Assembly: GCF_017355835.1 (NCBI RefSeq) | Contig: NZ_JAFEWF010000004.1 | Span: 1 to 64,000 of the forward strand | Direction of reading: 5' to 3' | Source: Desertivirga brevis | Lineage (GTDB): Bacteria > Bacteroidota > Bacteroidia > Sphingobacteriales > Sphingobacteriaceae | Length of the DNA: 64,000 bases | Shown here: positions 25,414-34,700 of the stretch, one piece after another | Layout of the letters: each line of letters starts with the position of its first letter | Position numbering within the stretch: position 1 is the first letter of the stretch | Notes under the pieces: generated by a model | What the model was told of the DNA's origin: nothing | Databases searched by the model: none | What the model saw: the letters and a program-made list of their open reading frames with translations, nothing else | Translations under genes and position numbers: made by a program

Positions 25414-27966
25414 ATGACTGCAAAAAAGCTGTTTATTTTTCTGTTTTTATCAACTGTGCTTTCTGTTAATATAGCTTCTGCACAGGATGATAAAGGGGTT
25501 TATGTAGATGCAAATGGTGTAATGCGATGGAGAAGTACTCAGAAAGAAGCAGCCTTCTTTGGAGTAAACTACACTGTTCCGTTCGCCTATGGCTATCGCT
25601 CGCACAAGGTGCTGGGGGTAAATATTGAAGAGGCAATCAGGCAAGATGTCTATCATATGGCACGTCTGGGACTGAACGCCTTTCGCGTACATGTCTGGGA
25701 TACGGAGATTAGCGATTCCGTAGGTAATCTCCTTGAGAACGATCATCTCAGGTTATTCGATTTCCTCATCGCGGAGCTTAAGAAGAGAGGGATAAAGACT
25801 TTGGTTACTCCAATTGCTTTCTGGGGAAATGGGTATCCGGAAAACGATGAAAAGACTCCAAGCTGGGTAAGCAAGTATGGTAAAGGGCCCTCTGTAGTTA
25901 AGGAAGAAGCTATCAGAGCGCAGGAGAATTACCTTAAACAGTTTTTCAAGCATGTAAATCCTTACACCAAGTTAAGCTACAAAAATGATCCTGACATTAT
26001 TGCTACCGAGATCAATAATGAGCCACATCATAGCGGCCCGAAAAGCGGCGCAAAAGATTATGTAAACAGACTTGCTGATGCCATAAGAAGTACCGGTTGG
26101 ACAAAGCCCGTTTTCTATAACATCAGCGAGTCGCCCTATTATTCCGACGCAGTTGCAAATGCAAATATTGATGGCGTTAGCTTTCAATGGTACCCTAGCG
26201 GGCTTGTCGCCGGTCATACCTTAAAGGGTAATTTTCTTCCAAACGTTGACCGTTACCACATCCCGTTTGACTCTATTCCGGCGTTTAAGAATAAAGCAAA
26301 AATGGTGTACGAGTTTGATGCCGGAGATATATTACAACCAGTAATGTACCCTGCTATGGCGAGGAGTTTCCGTACTGCAGGCTTCCAATGGGCAACACAA
26401 TTTGCTTATGATCCAATGGCAACGGCCTTTGCTAATACGGAATATCAAACCCATTATCTCAACCTTGCTTATACCCCTTCAAAAGCAATAAGTTTATTAA
26501 TTGCATCTAAAGTTTTTAATAAGGTTCCAAGGCTTAAAAAGTACGGGACTTATCCCACTAATAATAACTTTGAGACCTTCAGGATTAATTACAAGGAAGG
26601 CTTAAGTGAGATGAACTCGGGCGAGGAGTTCTATTATTCAAATTCCACGGCTTCGAAACCAGTTGATGCGTCAAAACTGAGAAAAATTGCAGGGGTAGGA
26701 AGTTCTTCGGTCGTGACGTATAATGGGACTGGAGCTTACTTTCTTGACCAGGCGGAAACAGGAGTCTGGCGACTTGAAGTTATGCCTGATGCTATTAGCA
26801 TCAGGGATCCATTCGCCAAAGCATCCTTGGCTAAAGAGGTGACCCGTATAGAGTGGAGAAATCAAGAAATGACGGTACGCTTAAAGGACTTGGGTGCTGA
26901 TTTTCAGATCAAGCCCTTAAATAAAGGTAATTCCTTTAACGCCAAGGTCGCAAATAACACTTTCCGCATTACTCCAGGAACCTATTTATTGGTAGAAAAG
27001 AAGAAGAAGGTACCTAACGCTGCTTTAAAATGGTCAGGAAATGTAGGTCTTAATGAATTTGTGGCTCCTGAAGGAAGAGCAAACGATGTGTTTATAAAAC
27101 ATACTCCTTTTTCAGAAATTAGCGAGGGAGTTGATTTCAAGGTGACAGCTACAATTACAGGTTTAACCGCGGGATCCAAGGTGACACTACTCCTTAATCA
27201 ACTATCGGGCGAGTATAAAACGGTTGAAATGCAACAAGTTCAAGGGTATGAATATAGCGCTTTAGTTCCCGCTTCATTTGTAATACCTGGCTTAATAAAT
27301 TACCGCATTGCCGTTAAGCAGGGAGATCAGGAAATAGTTTTTCCAGGAGGTCATAAAGGAAATCCATGGGCATGGGATAATTATAACAACGAAACCTGGA
27401 GGACCCATGTTGCAGCAAAAGGCAGTAGCTTGAAGATCTTTGATGCCGGGACGGATTTGAATATCAGGAGAATGCCTCAGTGGGATAAGAATGTTAAAAC
27501 TACATACCTAACTTCAGATAAAGGCTCGCAATTGCAGTACCGGTTAAAAGTAGATCAGTATTCGGCAGATAAGATAGCAGGTTTTCAAGAGTTCATTGCG
27601 GATAAATTGGAGGGCCGCCTTCGCGAATTGGAGGGATTCAGCACAGTCCGACTTAAAGCAAAAGCTCTGTCAGATGAGAAAGGAAGGATGAAAATTACGT
27701 TAATAAATACTGAAGGCCAGGCTTATTCAACCTTCGTTGATCTGCCGGCTATGCTTTCAGATTTGAATATTCCCTTAAAAGCATTTAAACCAAATTCTTC
27801 GCTGTTGCTACCAAGGCCGTATCCTGGGTTTCAAGCATTATGGTCCCCTGCGAACGCGCCAACGAAAGTCCCTGTACTTCAAGATATTGAAAAATTGGAA
27901 ATAACAGTAAACCCTGATCTCAAAGCTACTGGATTTGATATTGAATCAGTAGAGCTGGTAAAGTAG
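25414..27966 (+). CDS. large clan GH-A glycoside hydrolase, family uncertain
   Basis: This is an 850-residue secreted enzyme (signal about 1-23, NIASAQ). Residues about 30-390 form a (beta/alpha)8 barrel of clan GH-A type: likely acid/base Glu203 in ATEINNEPHHSG and likely nucleophile Glu300 in MVYEFDAGD. Beta-sandwich domains follow (about 395-510 and 520-660), then a C-terminal domain of about 170 residues resembling a carbohydrate-binding module. It lies behind the GH53 gene in the galactan locus, so an exo- or endo-acting beta-galactosidase is likely. It resembles GH5/GH2-type barrels, and a newer family such as GH173 is possible, but I cannot settle this by eye. Its own terminator follows. 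Confidence 0.7.
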   Translation: MTAKKLFIFLFLSTVLSVNIASAQDDKGVYVDANGVMRWRSTQKEAAFFGVNYTVPFAYGYRSHKVLGVNIEEAIRQDVYHMARLGLNAFRVHVWDTEISDSVGNLLENDHLRLFDFLIAELKKRGIKTLVTPIAFWGNGYPENDEKTPSWVSKYGKGPSVVKEEAIRAQENYLKQFFKHVNPYTKLSYKNDPDIIATEINNEPHHSGPKSGAKDYVNRLADAIRSTGWTKPVFYNISESPYYSDAVANANIDGVSFQWYPSGLVAGHTLKGNFLPNVDRYHIPFDSIPAFKNKAKMVYEFDAGDILQPVMYPAMARSFRTAGFQWATQFAYDPMATAFANTEYQTHYLNLAYTPSKAISLLIASKVFNKVPRLKKYGTYPTNNNFETFRINYKEGLSEMNSGEEFYYSNSTASKPVDASKLRKIAGVGSSSVVTYNGTGAYFLDQAETGVWRLEVMPDAISIRDPFAKASLAKEVTRIEWRNQEMTVRLKDLGADFQIKPLNKGNSFNAKVANNTFRITPGTYLLVEKKKKVPNAALKWSGNVGLNEFVAPEGRANDVFIKHTPFSEISEGVDFKVTATITGLTAGSKVTLLLNQLSGEYKTVEMQQVQGYEYSALVPASFVIPGLINYRIAVKQGDQEIVFPGGHKGNPWAWDNYNNETWRTHVAAKGSSLKIFDAGTDLNIRRMPQWDKNVKTTYLTSDKGSQLQYRLKVDQYSADKIAGFQEFIADKLEGRLRELEGFSTVRLKAKALSDEKGRMKITLINTEGQAYSTFVDLPAMLSDLNIPLKAFKPNSSLLLPRPYPGFQALWSPANAPTKVPVLQDIEKLEITVNPDLKATGFDIESVELVK

Positions 27967-27997
27967 ACCTTAGTTCAGATATTTATTTTTTAAGGCG

Positions 27998-28029
27998 AAA
28001 GCTCGAGTCGAAAGGCTTGGGCTTTTTTT
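27998..28029 (+). terminator. terminator of the galactan locus
   Basis: AAAGCTC (27998-28004) pairs with GGGCTTT (28019-28025, one G-U pair) and the stem runs into seven T (28023-28029). It lies about 30 nt after the hydrolase stop. Confidence 0.75.
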
Positions 28030-28345
28030 GGGAAAGTCTATACAATCTTTGCATACTGCATCTGTCCGGTTTTTCTCCTGATTGTATCTTTTCACTTCCA
28101 AATGGTCAAAAGGTTTCTTCGTCATAGAACCGTCCGTGAACCGTCTTGGCTCCGTCTCTCAACCGTCCATTCCATATCTTATGCTAATATGTGCAAATAT
28201 CAAGGGCTTGAACTATAATTCACCAACTTCTCAAATACGTTATACAGCATCACTAAGTGTAATTGAAAGAGCAGAAATTTATCCTATTTTAGCCAATTCA
28301 GGCTAAGAAAAATATCCACTTAGAAATAGACTCTAATTAATTATA
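28030..28345. other. intergenic stretch, nothing recognised
   Basis: A 74-codon frame at 28082-28306 has no recognisable start context or protein-like pattern and was left out. A short patch near 28124-28170 repeats CCGTC four times, but I see no regular spacing or palindrome. The promoter of the SGNH hydrolase gene is expected here. Confidence 0.4.
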
Positions 28346-29125
28346 ATGGCAAATTCTTCCCGTCGCAAATTCCTTCAGTCATTAACAATAGCTTCATCCA
28401 CATTTTTTATTAAGCCGGAAAACCTATTGGCATCTGAACATAGGCGCTTTAAGGAAGCTGATGATAATCTTATATTCCTATTTCAGGGTGACTCGATAAC
28501 GGATGGAAATCGCGGTCGCAATACTGATCCTAATCACATTATGGGACATGGATACGCTTTTTCAGTAGCAAGTAGAATTGCTGCGGATTTTGCTGAAAAA
28601 GATCTGGTATTCTACAATAGGGGAATAAGTGGCAACAAGGTGACGGATCTTCAGAAGAGATGGGAAGATGATACCCTTGCTTTGAAGCCAGACGTTTTAA
28701 GCATTCTCATTGGTATTAATGATGTGGCGGCTGTTATTCAAAAGTCAGAATTCGCAAAGAGTCCTGAAGAGTTTGAGACCATCTATCGCGATATCCTTCA
28801 AAGAAGCAGGACTGCCAATCCTCAATTGATCCTGGTACTAGGACTACCTTTTGTTACTCCGGTAGGCCAGGTAAAAGAAAATTGGAAACAATGGTCGGGC
28901 GAGTTGGAAAAAAGGGGAGCAGTAGTGCAGAAGCTGGCCGGAGAGTTTGATGCAGTACTGGTTGATTATCCATCAGTGTTTACAAAGGCATGTAAAAGAA
29001 AGGAGCCTGCGTATTGGATATGGGACGGGATACATCCAACCATTGCCGGGCACGAACTGATGGCAAGAGAATGGCTAAAGCAAGTTGGCGGCAGGATACG
29101 TTTTCTTAAAAGATACAAGTACTAG
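28346..29125 (+). CDS. SGNH/GDSL-type hydrolase, probable carbohydrate esterase
   Basis: This 259-residue enzyme has an N-terminal twin-arginine-like signal (SSRRKFLQSLTIASST). The four SGNH blocks are visible: FQGDSITDG (catalytic Ser), RGISGNKVTDL (Gly), GINDV (Asn) and WDGIHPTIAGH (Asp and His). Members near glycan loci usually remove acetyl groups from plant polysaccharides such as rhamnogalacturonan or xylan. Export by the Tat route would mean periplasmic action on imported fragments. It lies between the galactan locus and an AraC regulator that converges on it, so it is probably transcribed alone. Confidence 0.85.
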   Translation: MANSSRRKFLQSLTIASSTFFIKPENLLASEHRRFKEADDNLIFLFQGDSITDGNRGRNTDPNHIMGHGYAFSVASRIAADFAEKDLVFYNRGISGNKVTDLQKRWEDDTLALKPDVLSILIGINDVAAVIQKSEFAKSPEEFETIYRDILQRSRTANPQLILVLGLPFVTPVGQVKENWKQWSGELEKRGAVVQKLAGEFDAVLVDYPSVFTKACKRKEPAYWIWDGIHPTIAGHELMAREWLKQVGGRIRFLKRYKY

Positions 29126-29250
29126 TCATCTAGCTTTAGCTTGTTTTATTGAGATCATTAATGATTTTTAGCCGTAATGAGATCGCATTGCTGAATCTTA
29201 ATGGAGAAAGAACCAACCAAGACCTTTCATCCTCCGTTGTTGAGTTCTGT

Positions 29251-30123
29251 TCATGAGGGTTTTCGGAAGCTTTTTTGATAGGCGAGGGGACTTTTACCCT
29301 TCAGCAACTTGAAAAATTTATGGAAGCTCGAGAAGTTATTGAACCCGCTTTGGAAGCAGATCTCCTTGATGTTATAATCACTTTCAATCAGCAGTTTGCA
29401 AGCATGGCCAATCCTTATTTCGTTGATGAATTCGGAATAGGTTTTCCGGCTTCTCGACTTGAAGAACTTACAAAAGGAATTAGGACTCATAGCCGCAACT
29501 TCTGCGATTTCTTCCAGAGTGATCTTTTTCCTGAAATTACTGATACTGTAGTTGTAAATGGCGTTTATTCTGTCTTTCTCTGACTCCAGGAAATTGTGCT
29601 GGAATCCTACAGTAGCTAAAAGTTTTATGTCTTTAGATTCTGCCAGCGTTAGCAGTACCTCAATGAGAGCCAGCACTTTTCGCGTTCCTTCTAGCGAGAT
29701 TATTTGTTCAACTTTAGTTCCAAGCAGGGGATCATGTAGTGCTCCCAATTGAATCCCCCGCTTCGATTTTTCTAACAGAGATCTTAGGGGCTTATTCTCG
29801 GGAAGGTTTAGAAATGCTTCTCCCCAGAACAATTCATTAAAATGAATCACAGCAACATCAACTTTATCCGCCGTTTGGGCTACGAAGTATTCTTCGTTGA
29901 ACTGCCAATAGTGAGGTAAATTAGAGCCAACGAGTACTACATCTCCCTTACTGAAAGTACTTATATCATCTCCAATGAATTGAATTCCTTCTCCCTCTTT
30001 GAAATACACTAATTCCAGCTCCGGATGAAAATGCCAGCGATTATTGACATCGGGCTTTGTGCCCCTTCTGGCATTGAAGGAGTTTGATTCATCTTTGAAA
30101 ACTTTTAATAATTGAGGCTTCAT
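29251..30123 (-). CDS. AraC family regulator with N-terminal cupin
   Basis: This 290-residue regulator starts at MKPQLLKVFK (30123); an in-frame ATG six codons earlier is possible. The N-terminal half is a cupin sugar-sensing domain (RWHFHPELELVYFKEGEGIQFIGDD). Residues about 185-285 carry two helix-turn-helix motifs (ITLEEIAEVAAMSPNSFCKFFK and IKEICFQSGFNNFSSFHKFFK). It is divergent from the fucose-pathway operon beginning at 30314, with 190 bp between, and is the obvious candidate to control that operon. The effector is probably a sugar or sugar acid. Confidence 0.88.
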   Translation of the reverse strand: MKPQLLKVFKDESNSFNARRGTKPDVNNRWHFHPELELVYFKEGEGIQFIGDDISTFSKGDVVLVGSNLPHYWQFNEEYFVAQTADKVDVAVIHFNELFWGEAFLNLPENKPLRSLLEKSKRGIQLGALHDPLLGTKVEQIISLEGTRKVLALIEVLLTLAESKDIKLLATVGFQHNFLESEKDRINAIYNYSISNFRKKITLEEIAEVAAMSPNSFCKFFKSRSRKTYSEFINEIRIGHACKLLIESDYNIKEICFQSGFNNFSSFHKFFKLLKGKSPLAYQKSFRKPS

Positions 30124-30281
30124 TGTAGAGGAAATATACAAAAGATTGCGTGCAATAGTCTAAGTGGAGCTCTGAAAATAAGACTAAGGACAATATTGCA
30201 TAATAATTGGATAAAATGATAAACTTTTAAATGTATGAGTTCACGTTCTTTTGTAATAGATACAACTAACGTATTATAAAC

Positions 30282-30301
30282 CGGGTGGCATTGTTCACCC
30301 G
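30282..30301 (+). other. hairpin in the leader of the dehydratase gene
   Basis: CGGGTG (30282-30287) pairs perfectly with CACCCG (30296-30301), 12 nt before the ATG of the UxaA-type gene. There is no T-run. It could hinder ribosome entry or be a binding site for the divergent AraC regulator. Confidence 0.45.
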
Positions 30302-30313
30302 ATCAATAACTAG

Positions 30314-31981
30314 ATGATGGAGAAGACTTCTGCTCATACCTATATACAGATACATCCTGCCGATAATGTTTTAGTGGCCCTCACAGATTTGCCTGCAGGT
30401 ACATTGATTAACTTCAAAGGCTCTGTTTTTCCACTGATGACAACGGTCGCTGCAAAGCACAAGTTTAGTATTTCAGATCTGGCAATTGGCGACGAAGTAT
30501 TTATGTATGGAGTACTGGTAGGGAAGGCTTCAGAATACATTCCTAGGGGCGCTGCCCTTACCGTAGATAATTTGGTTCATGCTGCTCAGGATTTCAAGCT
30601 TGGAGAAAGGAAAACAGCATGGACAGCACCAGATGTTTCAGCATTTAAAGAAAGAAGCTTTTTAGGTTATCATAGAGCAGACGGAAGCGTTGGGACTGCA
30701 AACTACTGGTTGGTTATACCTTTGGTATTTTGTGAGAACAGGAATATATCAGTGCTTAAAGAAGCATTAACGGAAAAGTTAGGTTTTTCAAAACCAAGGA
30801 AATATGAGCTTGAAGTTGATTCTTTAGTAGATCTGTATAAAGCAGGAAAGTCGGTAGAGGAGATCCTTCAGGCAGATCTAAAGTTTTCAGAAAAGAATTC
30901 GGAGGGCCAGAAGTTATTTCAAAATATTGATGGTATTAAATTTATTAATCACGAGCTGGGTTGCGGTGGTACCCGTATGGATTCTGATGCCTTGTGCGGG
31001 CTACTTGCCGGATACATAACTCATCCGAACGTAGCAGGTGCTACTGTTTTAAGCCTTGGTTGCCAGCATGCTCAGGCAAGTATCCTGCAGGCAGAGATAC
31101 AAAAACGGGATCCTCATTTCAGCAAGCCTTTGTATATACTCGAGCAACAAGCCCTTGGAACGGAAAGTAAGCTATTACAGGAAGCACTTAAACAAACTTT
31201 CGCTGGATTGATCCAGTCGAATAAGTTTGTGAGGCAGCCTGCTCCTCTTGCAAAGCTAAATATCGGACTGGAGTGTGGAGGATCGGATGGATTTTCAGGA
31301 ATTTCTGCTAACCCGGCACTGGGCTATCTTTCTGACATCCTTGTAAGCTTGGGTGGAAGTGTGATCTTAGCCGAATTCCCCGAGTTATGTGGTGTTGAGC
31401 AGGAGATAAGTGACCGTTGTGTGGATGTACCGACAGCTGAGAGATTTATTCATCTAATGCGGTCTTACAATGCCTTAGCAGAGGCTTCGGGTTCAGGTTT
31501 CTACGCCAACCCTTCGCCTGGAAATATTAAAGACGGATTAATAACAGACGCAATAAAATCTGCAGGAGCGGCAAAGAAGGGGGGCACTTCTCCGGTTGCA
31601 GCTGTATTAGACTATCCTGAAAAGGTAAGCAAGCCTGGTTTAAATTTACTTTGTACTCCCGGAAGCGACGTCGAAAGCACAACAGCGGAAGTGGCAGCCG
31701 GAGCTAATATTGTATTATTTACTACCGGGCTGGGCACTCCAACTGGGAATCCTGTTGCTCCTGTTGTAAAGATATCCACCAATACAGCTTTATATAAACG
31801 GATGCCAGACATTATTGACATCAATTGCGGAACGATCATTGATGGCGAAGAAACGATCCAGCAGTCGGCAGAACGTATATTGGATTATGTAATTTTAGTG
31901 GCCAGCGGTGTTGTGCAACCCAAGGCAGTACAATTAGGTCAAGACGATTTTATACCTTGGAAACGAGGGGTTTCACTATAG
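30314..31981 (+). CDS. UxaA-family sugar-acid dehydratase, probable L-fuconate dehydratase
   Basis: This 555-residue protein has an N-terminal SAF domain (about 15-90, DNVLVALTDLPAGTLI) joined to the large UxaA domain (about 110-550). Family signatures include FINHELGCGGTRMDSDAL, GLECGGSDGFSGISANPALG and CTPGSDVESTTAEVAAGA. UxaA enzymes dehydrate altronate or galactarate. Here the next genes encode an SDR, an FAH-family hydrolase and another SDR, and FucP and a lactonase follow, so the substrate is more likely L-fuconate, giving 2-keto-3-deoxy-L-fuconate. The classical L-fuconate dehydratase belongs to the enolase superfamily, so this would be a non-homologous replacement. That assignment is inference from context. 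Confidence 0.8.
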   Translation: MMEKTSAHTYIQIHPADNVLVALTDLPAGTLINFKGSVFPLMTTVAAKHKFSISDLAIGDEVFMYGVLVGKASEYIPRGAALTVDNLVHAAQDFKLGERKTAWTAPDVSAFKERSFLGYHRADGSVGTANYWLVIPLVFCENRNISVLKEALTEKLGFSKPRKYELEVDSLVDLYKAGKSVEEILQADLKFSEKNSEGQKLFQNIDGIKFINHELGCGGTRMDSDALCGLLAGYITHPNVAGATVLSLGCQHAQASILQAEIQKRDPHFSKPLYILEQQALGTESKLLQEALKQTFAGLIQSNKFVRQPAPLAKLNIGLECGGSDGFSGISANPALGYLSDILVSLGGSVILAEFPELCGVEQEISDRCVDVPTAERFIHLMRSYNALAEASGSGFYANPSPGNIKDGLITDAIKSAGAAKKGGTSPVAAVLDYPEKVSKPGLNLLCTPGSDVESTTAEVAAGANIVLFTTGLGTPTGNPVAPVVKISTNTALYKRMPDIIDINCGTIIDGEETIQQSAERILDYVILVASGVVQPKAVQLGQDDFIPWKRGVSL

Positions 31982-31992
31982 AAATAAAGACT

Positions 31993-32757
31993 ATGTTCAG
32001 TTTAGCGAATAAACACGCAGTTATTACAGGTGGCGGCAGCGGAATAGGAAAAGCAATTTCAATTCTGTTTGCAAAGCAAGGTGCCACTGTTCATATTTTC
32101 GACCTCAATCAACAGACAGCAGAAGATACCTTACAGGTGATCAGAGATGCAGGAGGACATGGAGATTTTCATAACGTTGACGTTACTAATCAGCAACAGG
32201 TAATTGATGCTTTCGCTGCAATTGGAACGGTTGATATCCTGGTAAATAATGCTGGTATCGCTCATGTGGGCAATGTGGAAAATACGCAGGAGGCTGATTT
32301 CGAAAGAGTATACAATGTAAACGTTAAAGGTGCTTATAACTGTTTCTATGCAGCAATCCCAATGATGAAAGCTAAGAAATCGGGAGTAGCTTTAAGTATG
32401 GCTTCTATTGCTTCCTCTGTTGGGATAGCCGATCGCTTTGCATATTCCATGAGTAAGGGTGCTGTCCATGCTATGAGTATGTCAGTTGCCCGGGATTATC
32501 TTCAGGATGGTATCCGAAGCAATACTATTTCGCCGGCACGTGTGCATACCCCGTTTGTAGATGGTTTTATTTCAAAAAACTATCCGGGGCAGGAAGCAGA
32601 GATATTTGAGAAATTATCAAAGAGTCAGCCTATAGGTCGCATGGGCTCTCCGGAAGAAATTGCTTACTTAGCGTTGTTTTTATGTTCTGAAGAATCAGGA
32701 TTTATAACAGGTAGCGATTATGCTATTGATGGTGGTTTTATAAAATTGAATAATTAA
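31993..32757 (+). CDS. SDR oxidoreductase, probable 2-keto-3-deoxy-L-fuconate dehydrogenase
   Basis: This 254-residue short-chain dehydrogenase starts at the ATG at 31993 (MFSLANKHAVITGG), 11 nt after the dehydratase stop. The upstream TTG at 31957 would overlap that gene. The NAD-binding motif TGGGSGIGKA, NNAG segment, catalytic Ser (MASIASS), YSMSKG (Tyr and Lys) and the C-terminal GSDYAIDGGF are all present. In the non-phosphorylating L-fucose route this class oxidises 2-keto-3-deoxy-L-fuconate to the 2,4-diketo acid, which the FAH-family enzyme encoded six bases downstream would split. Confidence 0.8.
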   Translation: MFSLANKHAVITGGGSGIGKAISILFAKQGATVHIFDLNQQTAEDTLQVIRDAGGHGDFHNVDVTNQQQVIDAFAAIGTVDILVNNAGIAHVGNVENTQEADFERVYNVNVKGAYNCFYAAIPMMKAKKSGVALSMASIASSVGIADRFAYSMSKGAVHAMSMSVARDYLQDGIRSNTISPARVHTPFVDGFISKNYPGQEAEIFEKLSKSQPIGRMGSPEEIAYLALFLCSEESGFITGSDYAIDGGFIKLNN

Positions 32758-32762
32758 AAGAA

Positions 32763-33620
32763 ATGAAATTAATAAGATACGGAAATCCGGGACAAGAACT
32801 TACAGGTGTACAAATTGATGGTATTAACTACGATACATCAGCTTTTGGTCAGGATTATGACGAGAAGTTCTTTGCTAATGATGGTATTGAGAAGCTTAAG
32901 TCTTTTGTAGATGCAAATAGAGAAAACTTAAGAGTTATTGATGCGAACGTACGATTAGGAGCACCGGTGGCACGTCCATCGAAAATAGTTTGTGTGGGTC
33001 TTAACTATGCAGATCATGCATCTGAAACCAATGCAGCATTACCCTCCGAGCCAGTATTGTTCATGAAAAGTACAACGGCACTAGTTGGTCCTTTTGATGA
33101 TATCATGTTGCCAAAAGATTCTGTAAAGACCGACTGGGAGGTTGAACTTGCAGTGGTAATTGGTAAAAAAGCTTCTTATGTAGAGCAGGAAGAAGCAAAC
33201 GATTATATCGCAGGGTATACTCTTCATAATGATGTATCTGAAAGAGAGTTTCAGCTGGAGAGAAATGGTACATGGGATAAAGGAAAAGGATGTGATACAT
33301 TCGCTCCAATAGGACCATTTTTGGCAACAAAAGAGGAGATCTCTGACGTAAACAATCTGAATCTTTGGTTAACTGTTAACGGTCAGAAGATGCAGCAGGG
33401 AACTACTGCCCATCTTATCTTCAATGTTCCTTTCCTGGTTTCCTATATCAGTAAGTTCATGACTTTACTTCCCGGTGATATTATTTCAACTGGTACCCCT
33501 GCAGGAGTAGGTCTAGGTTTCAATCCTCCTGTGTACCTAAAAGAGGGAGATGTTGTTGAACTTGGAATCGATGGACTGGGTGTTTCTAAGCAAAAAGTTA
33601 TTGCTTTTTCAAAACCTTAA
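32763..33620 (+). CDS. FAH-family hydrolase, probable 2,4-diketo-3-deoxy-L-fuconate hydrolase
   Basis: This 285-residue member of the fumarylacetoacetate hydrolase family has the metal-binding segments KIVCVGLNYADHASE and DWEVELAVVIG, the lid motif NDVSEREFQLERNGTWDKGKGCDTFAPIGP and the C-terminal ISTGTPAGVGLGF. In the L-fucose pathway this enzyme cuts the 2,4-diketo acid to pyruvate and L-lactate. It follows the SDR gene by five bases and is clearly co-transcribed. Its position supports the pathway reading for the whole cluster. Confidence 0.85.
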   Translation: MKLIRYGNPGQELTGVQIDGINYDTSAFGQDYDEKFFANDGIEKLKSFVDANRENLRVIDANVRLGAPVARPSKIVCVGLNYADHASETNAALPSEPVLFMKSTTALVGPFDDIMLPKDSVKTDWEVELAVVIGKKASYVEQEEANDYIAGYTLHNDVSEREFQLERNGTWDKGKGCDTFAPIGPFLATKEEISDVNNLNLWLTVNGQKMQQGTTAHLIFNVPFLVSYISKFMTLLPGDIISTGTPAGVGLGFNPPVYLKEGDVVELGIDGLGVSKQKVIAFSKP

Positions 33621-33635
33621 TTTCTCATAATATAC

Positions 33636-33672
33636 TTTTAGTAAGTCTGTTTTTGTTGCAGGCTTACTAAAA
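33636..33672 (+). other. strong hairpin inside the fucose operon
   Basis: TTTTAGTAAGTCTG (33636-33649) pairs along its full 14 positions with CAGGCTTACTAAAA (33659-33672), with one G-U pair, around a nine-base loop. A T-run is absent downstream, although the loop is T-rich. It may cap the upstream three-gene message and reduce read-through to the second SDR. Confidence 0.6.
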
Positions 33673-33701
33673 ATTAAACTAACCTTTCTAAACGCTAAAA
33701 G

Positions 33702-34481
33702 ATGGATTTGAAGCTTCAAAACAAGGTAATCATCGTGACCGGTGGTGCCAGAGGTATAGGCAAAGGGATCGCGCTGGTGCTGGCCAGAGAAGGTGCTATT
33801 CCTGTGATCGTAAGCCGTACTGAATCAGAAAGCATAAAGACGGTTACCGAAATTGAAGCTGCAGGAGGCACTGCGTTCCAGGTTCCGGCTAATTTAACTG
33901 ATCCTGAAAGTTGTAGGACCGCCGTGGAAGCAGTGGTTGCACAATTTGGAAGGATCGACGGTCTGGTAAATAATGCAGGAGAGAATGATAGCGTAGGTTT
34001 AGTAGATGGTACGTATGAGAGTTTCATGAACTCCTTGCATAAGAATCTGGTACATTATTTCTTAATGGCTCACTATGCCTCGCCTGAATTGATTAAGGCA
34101 CAAGGAGCAATACTTAATATCAGTTCAAAGACTGCCGATACAGGTCAGGGTGGTACGTCGGGTTATGCAGCATCAAATGGGGGAAGGAATGCACTTACGC
34201 GGGAGTGGGCGGTAGAATTACTACCACATAAGGTTCGTGTAAATGCTATTGTAGTTGCTGAATGCTGGACACCCTTATATGAACGATGGATCCAGACCGT
34301 CGAAAACCCTCAAGAAAAACTTAAGTCGATTGAGAAACATATCCCATTGGGAAACCGCATGACTACCACTGAAGAAATAGCTAACGCCGCCGCTTTTCTT
34401 TTGTCTCCATTATCTAGTCATACAACGGGTCAAATTACCTACGTAGATGGCGGTTATGTTCATTTAGACAGGGCAATCTAA
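33702..34481 (+). CDS. SDR oxidoreductase, probable L-fucose dehydrogenase
   Basis: This 259-residue short-chain dehydrogenase has TGGARGIGKGIALVL (cofactor site), NNAGEND, ISSKTADTGQGGTSGYAASNGG (catalytic Ser, Tyr and a variant Lys region, YAASNGG instead of YxxxK) and GQITYVDGGYVHLDRAI. The sequence is like the SDR-type L-fucose dehydrogenases that open the non-phosphorylating pathway by making L-fuconolactone. The active-site Lys is not where the textbook motif puts it, which also holds in some fucose dehydrogenase relatives. An aldo/keto reductase at 38559 could do the same step. Confidence 0.7.
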   Translation: MDLKLQNKVIIVTGGARGIGKGIALVLAREGAIPVIVSRTESESIKTVTEIEAAGGTAFQVPANLTDPESCRTAVEAVVAQFGRIDGLVNNAGENDSVGLVDGTYESFMNSLHKNLVHYFLMAHYASPELIKAQGAILNISSKTADTGQGGTSGYAASNGGRNALTREWAVELLPHKVRVNAIVVAECWTPLYERWIQTVENPQEKLKSIEKHIPLGNRMTTTEEIANAAAFLLSPLSSHTTGQITYVDGGYVHLDRAI

Positions 34482-34518
34482 TTCCTACCCAAATTTCTTA
34501 TCTGTTGAAATATAAGTC

Positions 34519-34546
34519 CAGGGGCCTTGATTTTTGTCAGGGCTCT
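34519..34546 (+). terminator. weak hairpin terminator candidate
   Basis: GCCTTGA (34524-34530) pairs with TCAGGGC (34537-34543, two G-U pairs) around TTTTTG. Only a short T-poor tail follows, so termination is uncertain. Confidence 0.4.
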
Positions 34547-34700
34547 TAGATTCATATACCTGAGTTCCCCTTAACTCTTCAGTCTTTCTTAATCCCCACA
34601 AAACCTAAACAATTGGAATTTTACGAGGTTAGATTTAGAAGGCCTTTAAAGTGCAAATACGTGAGATATTTTATAGGTACATAATCAGGAGGACAGGAAA

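Noticed and set aside
28082..28306. A 74-codon frame ahead of the SGNH hydrolase
   Set aside because: Composition is not protein-like and no family is recognisable.
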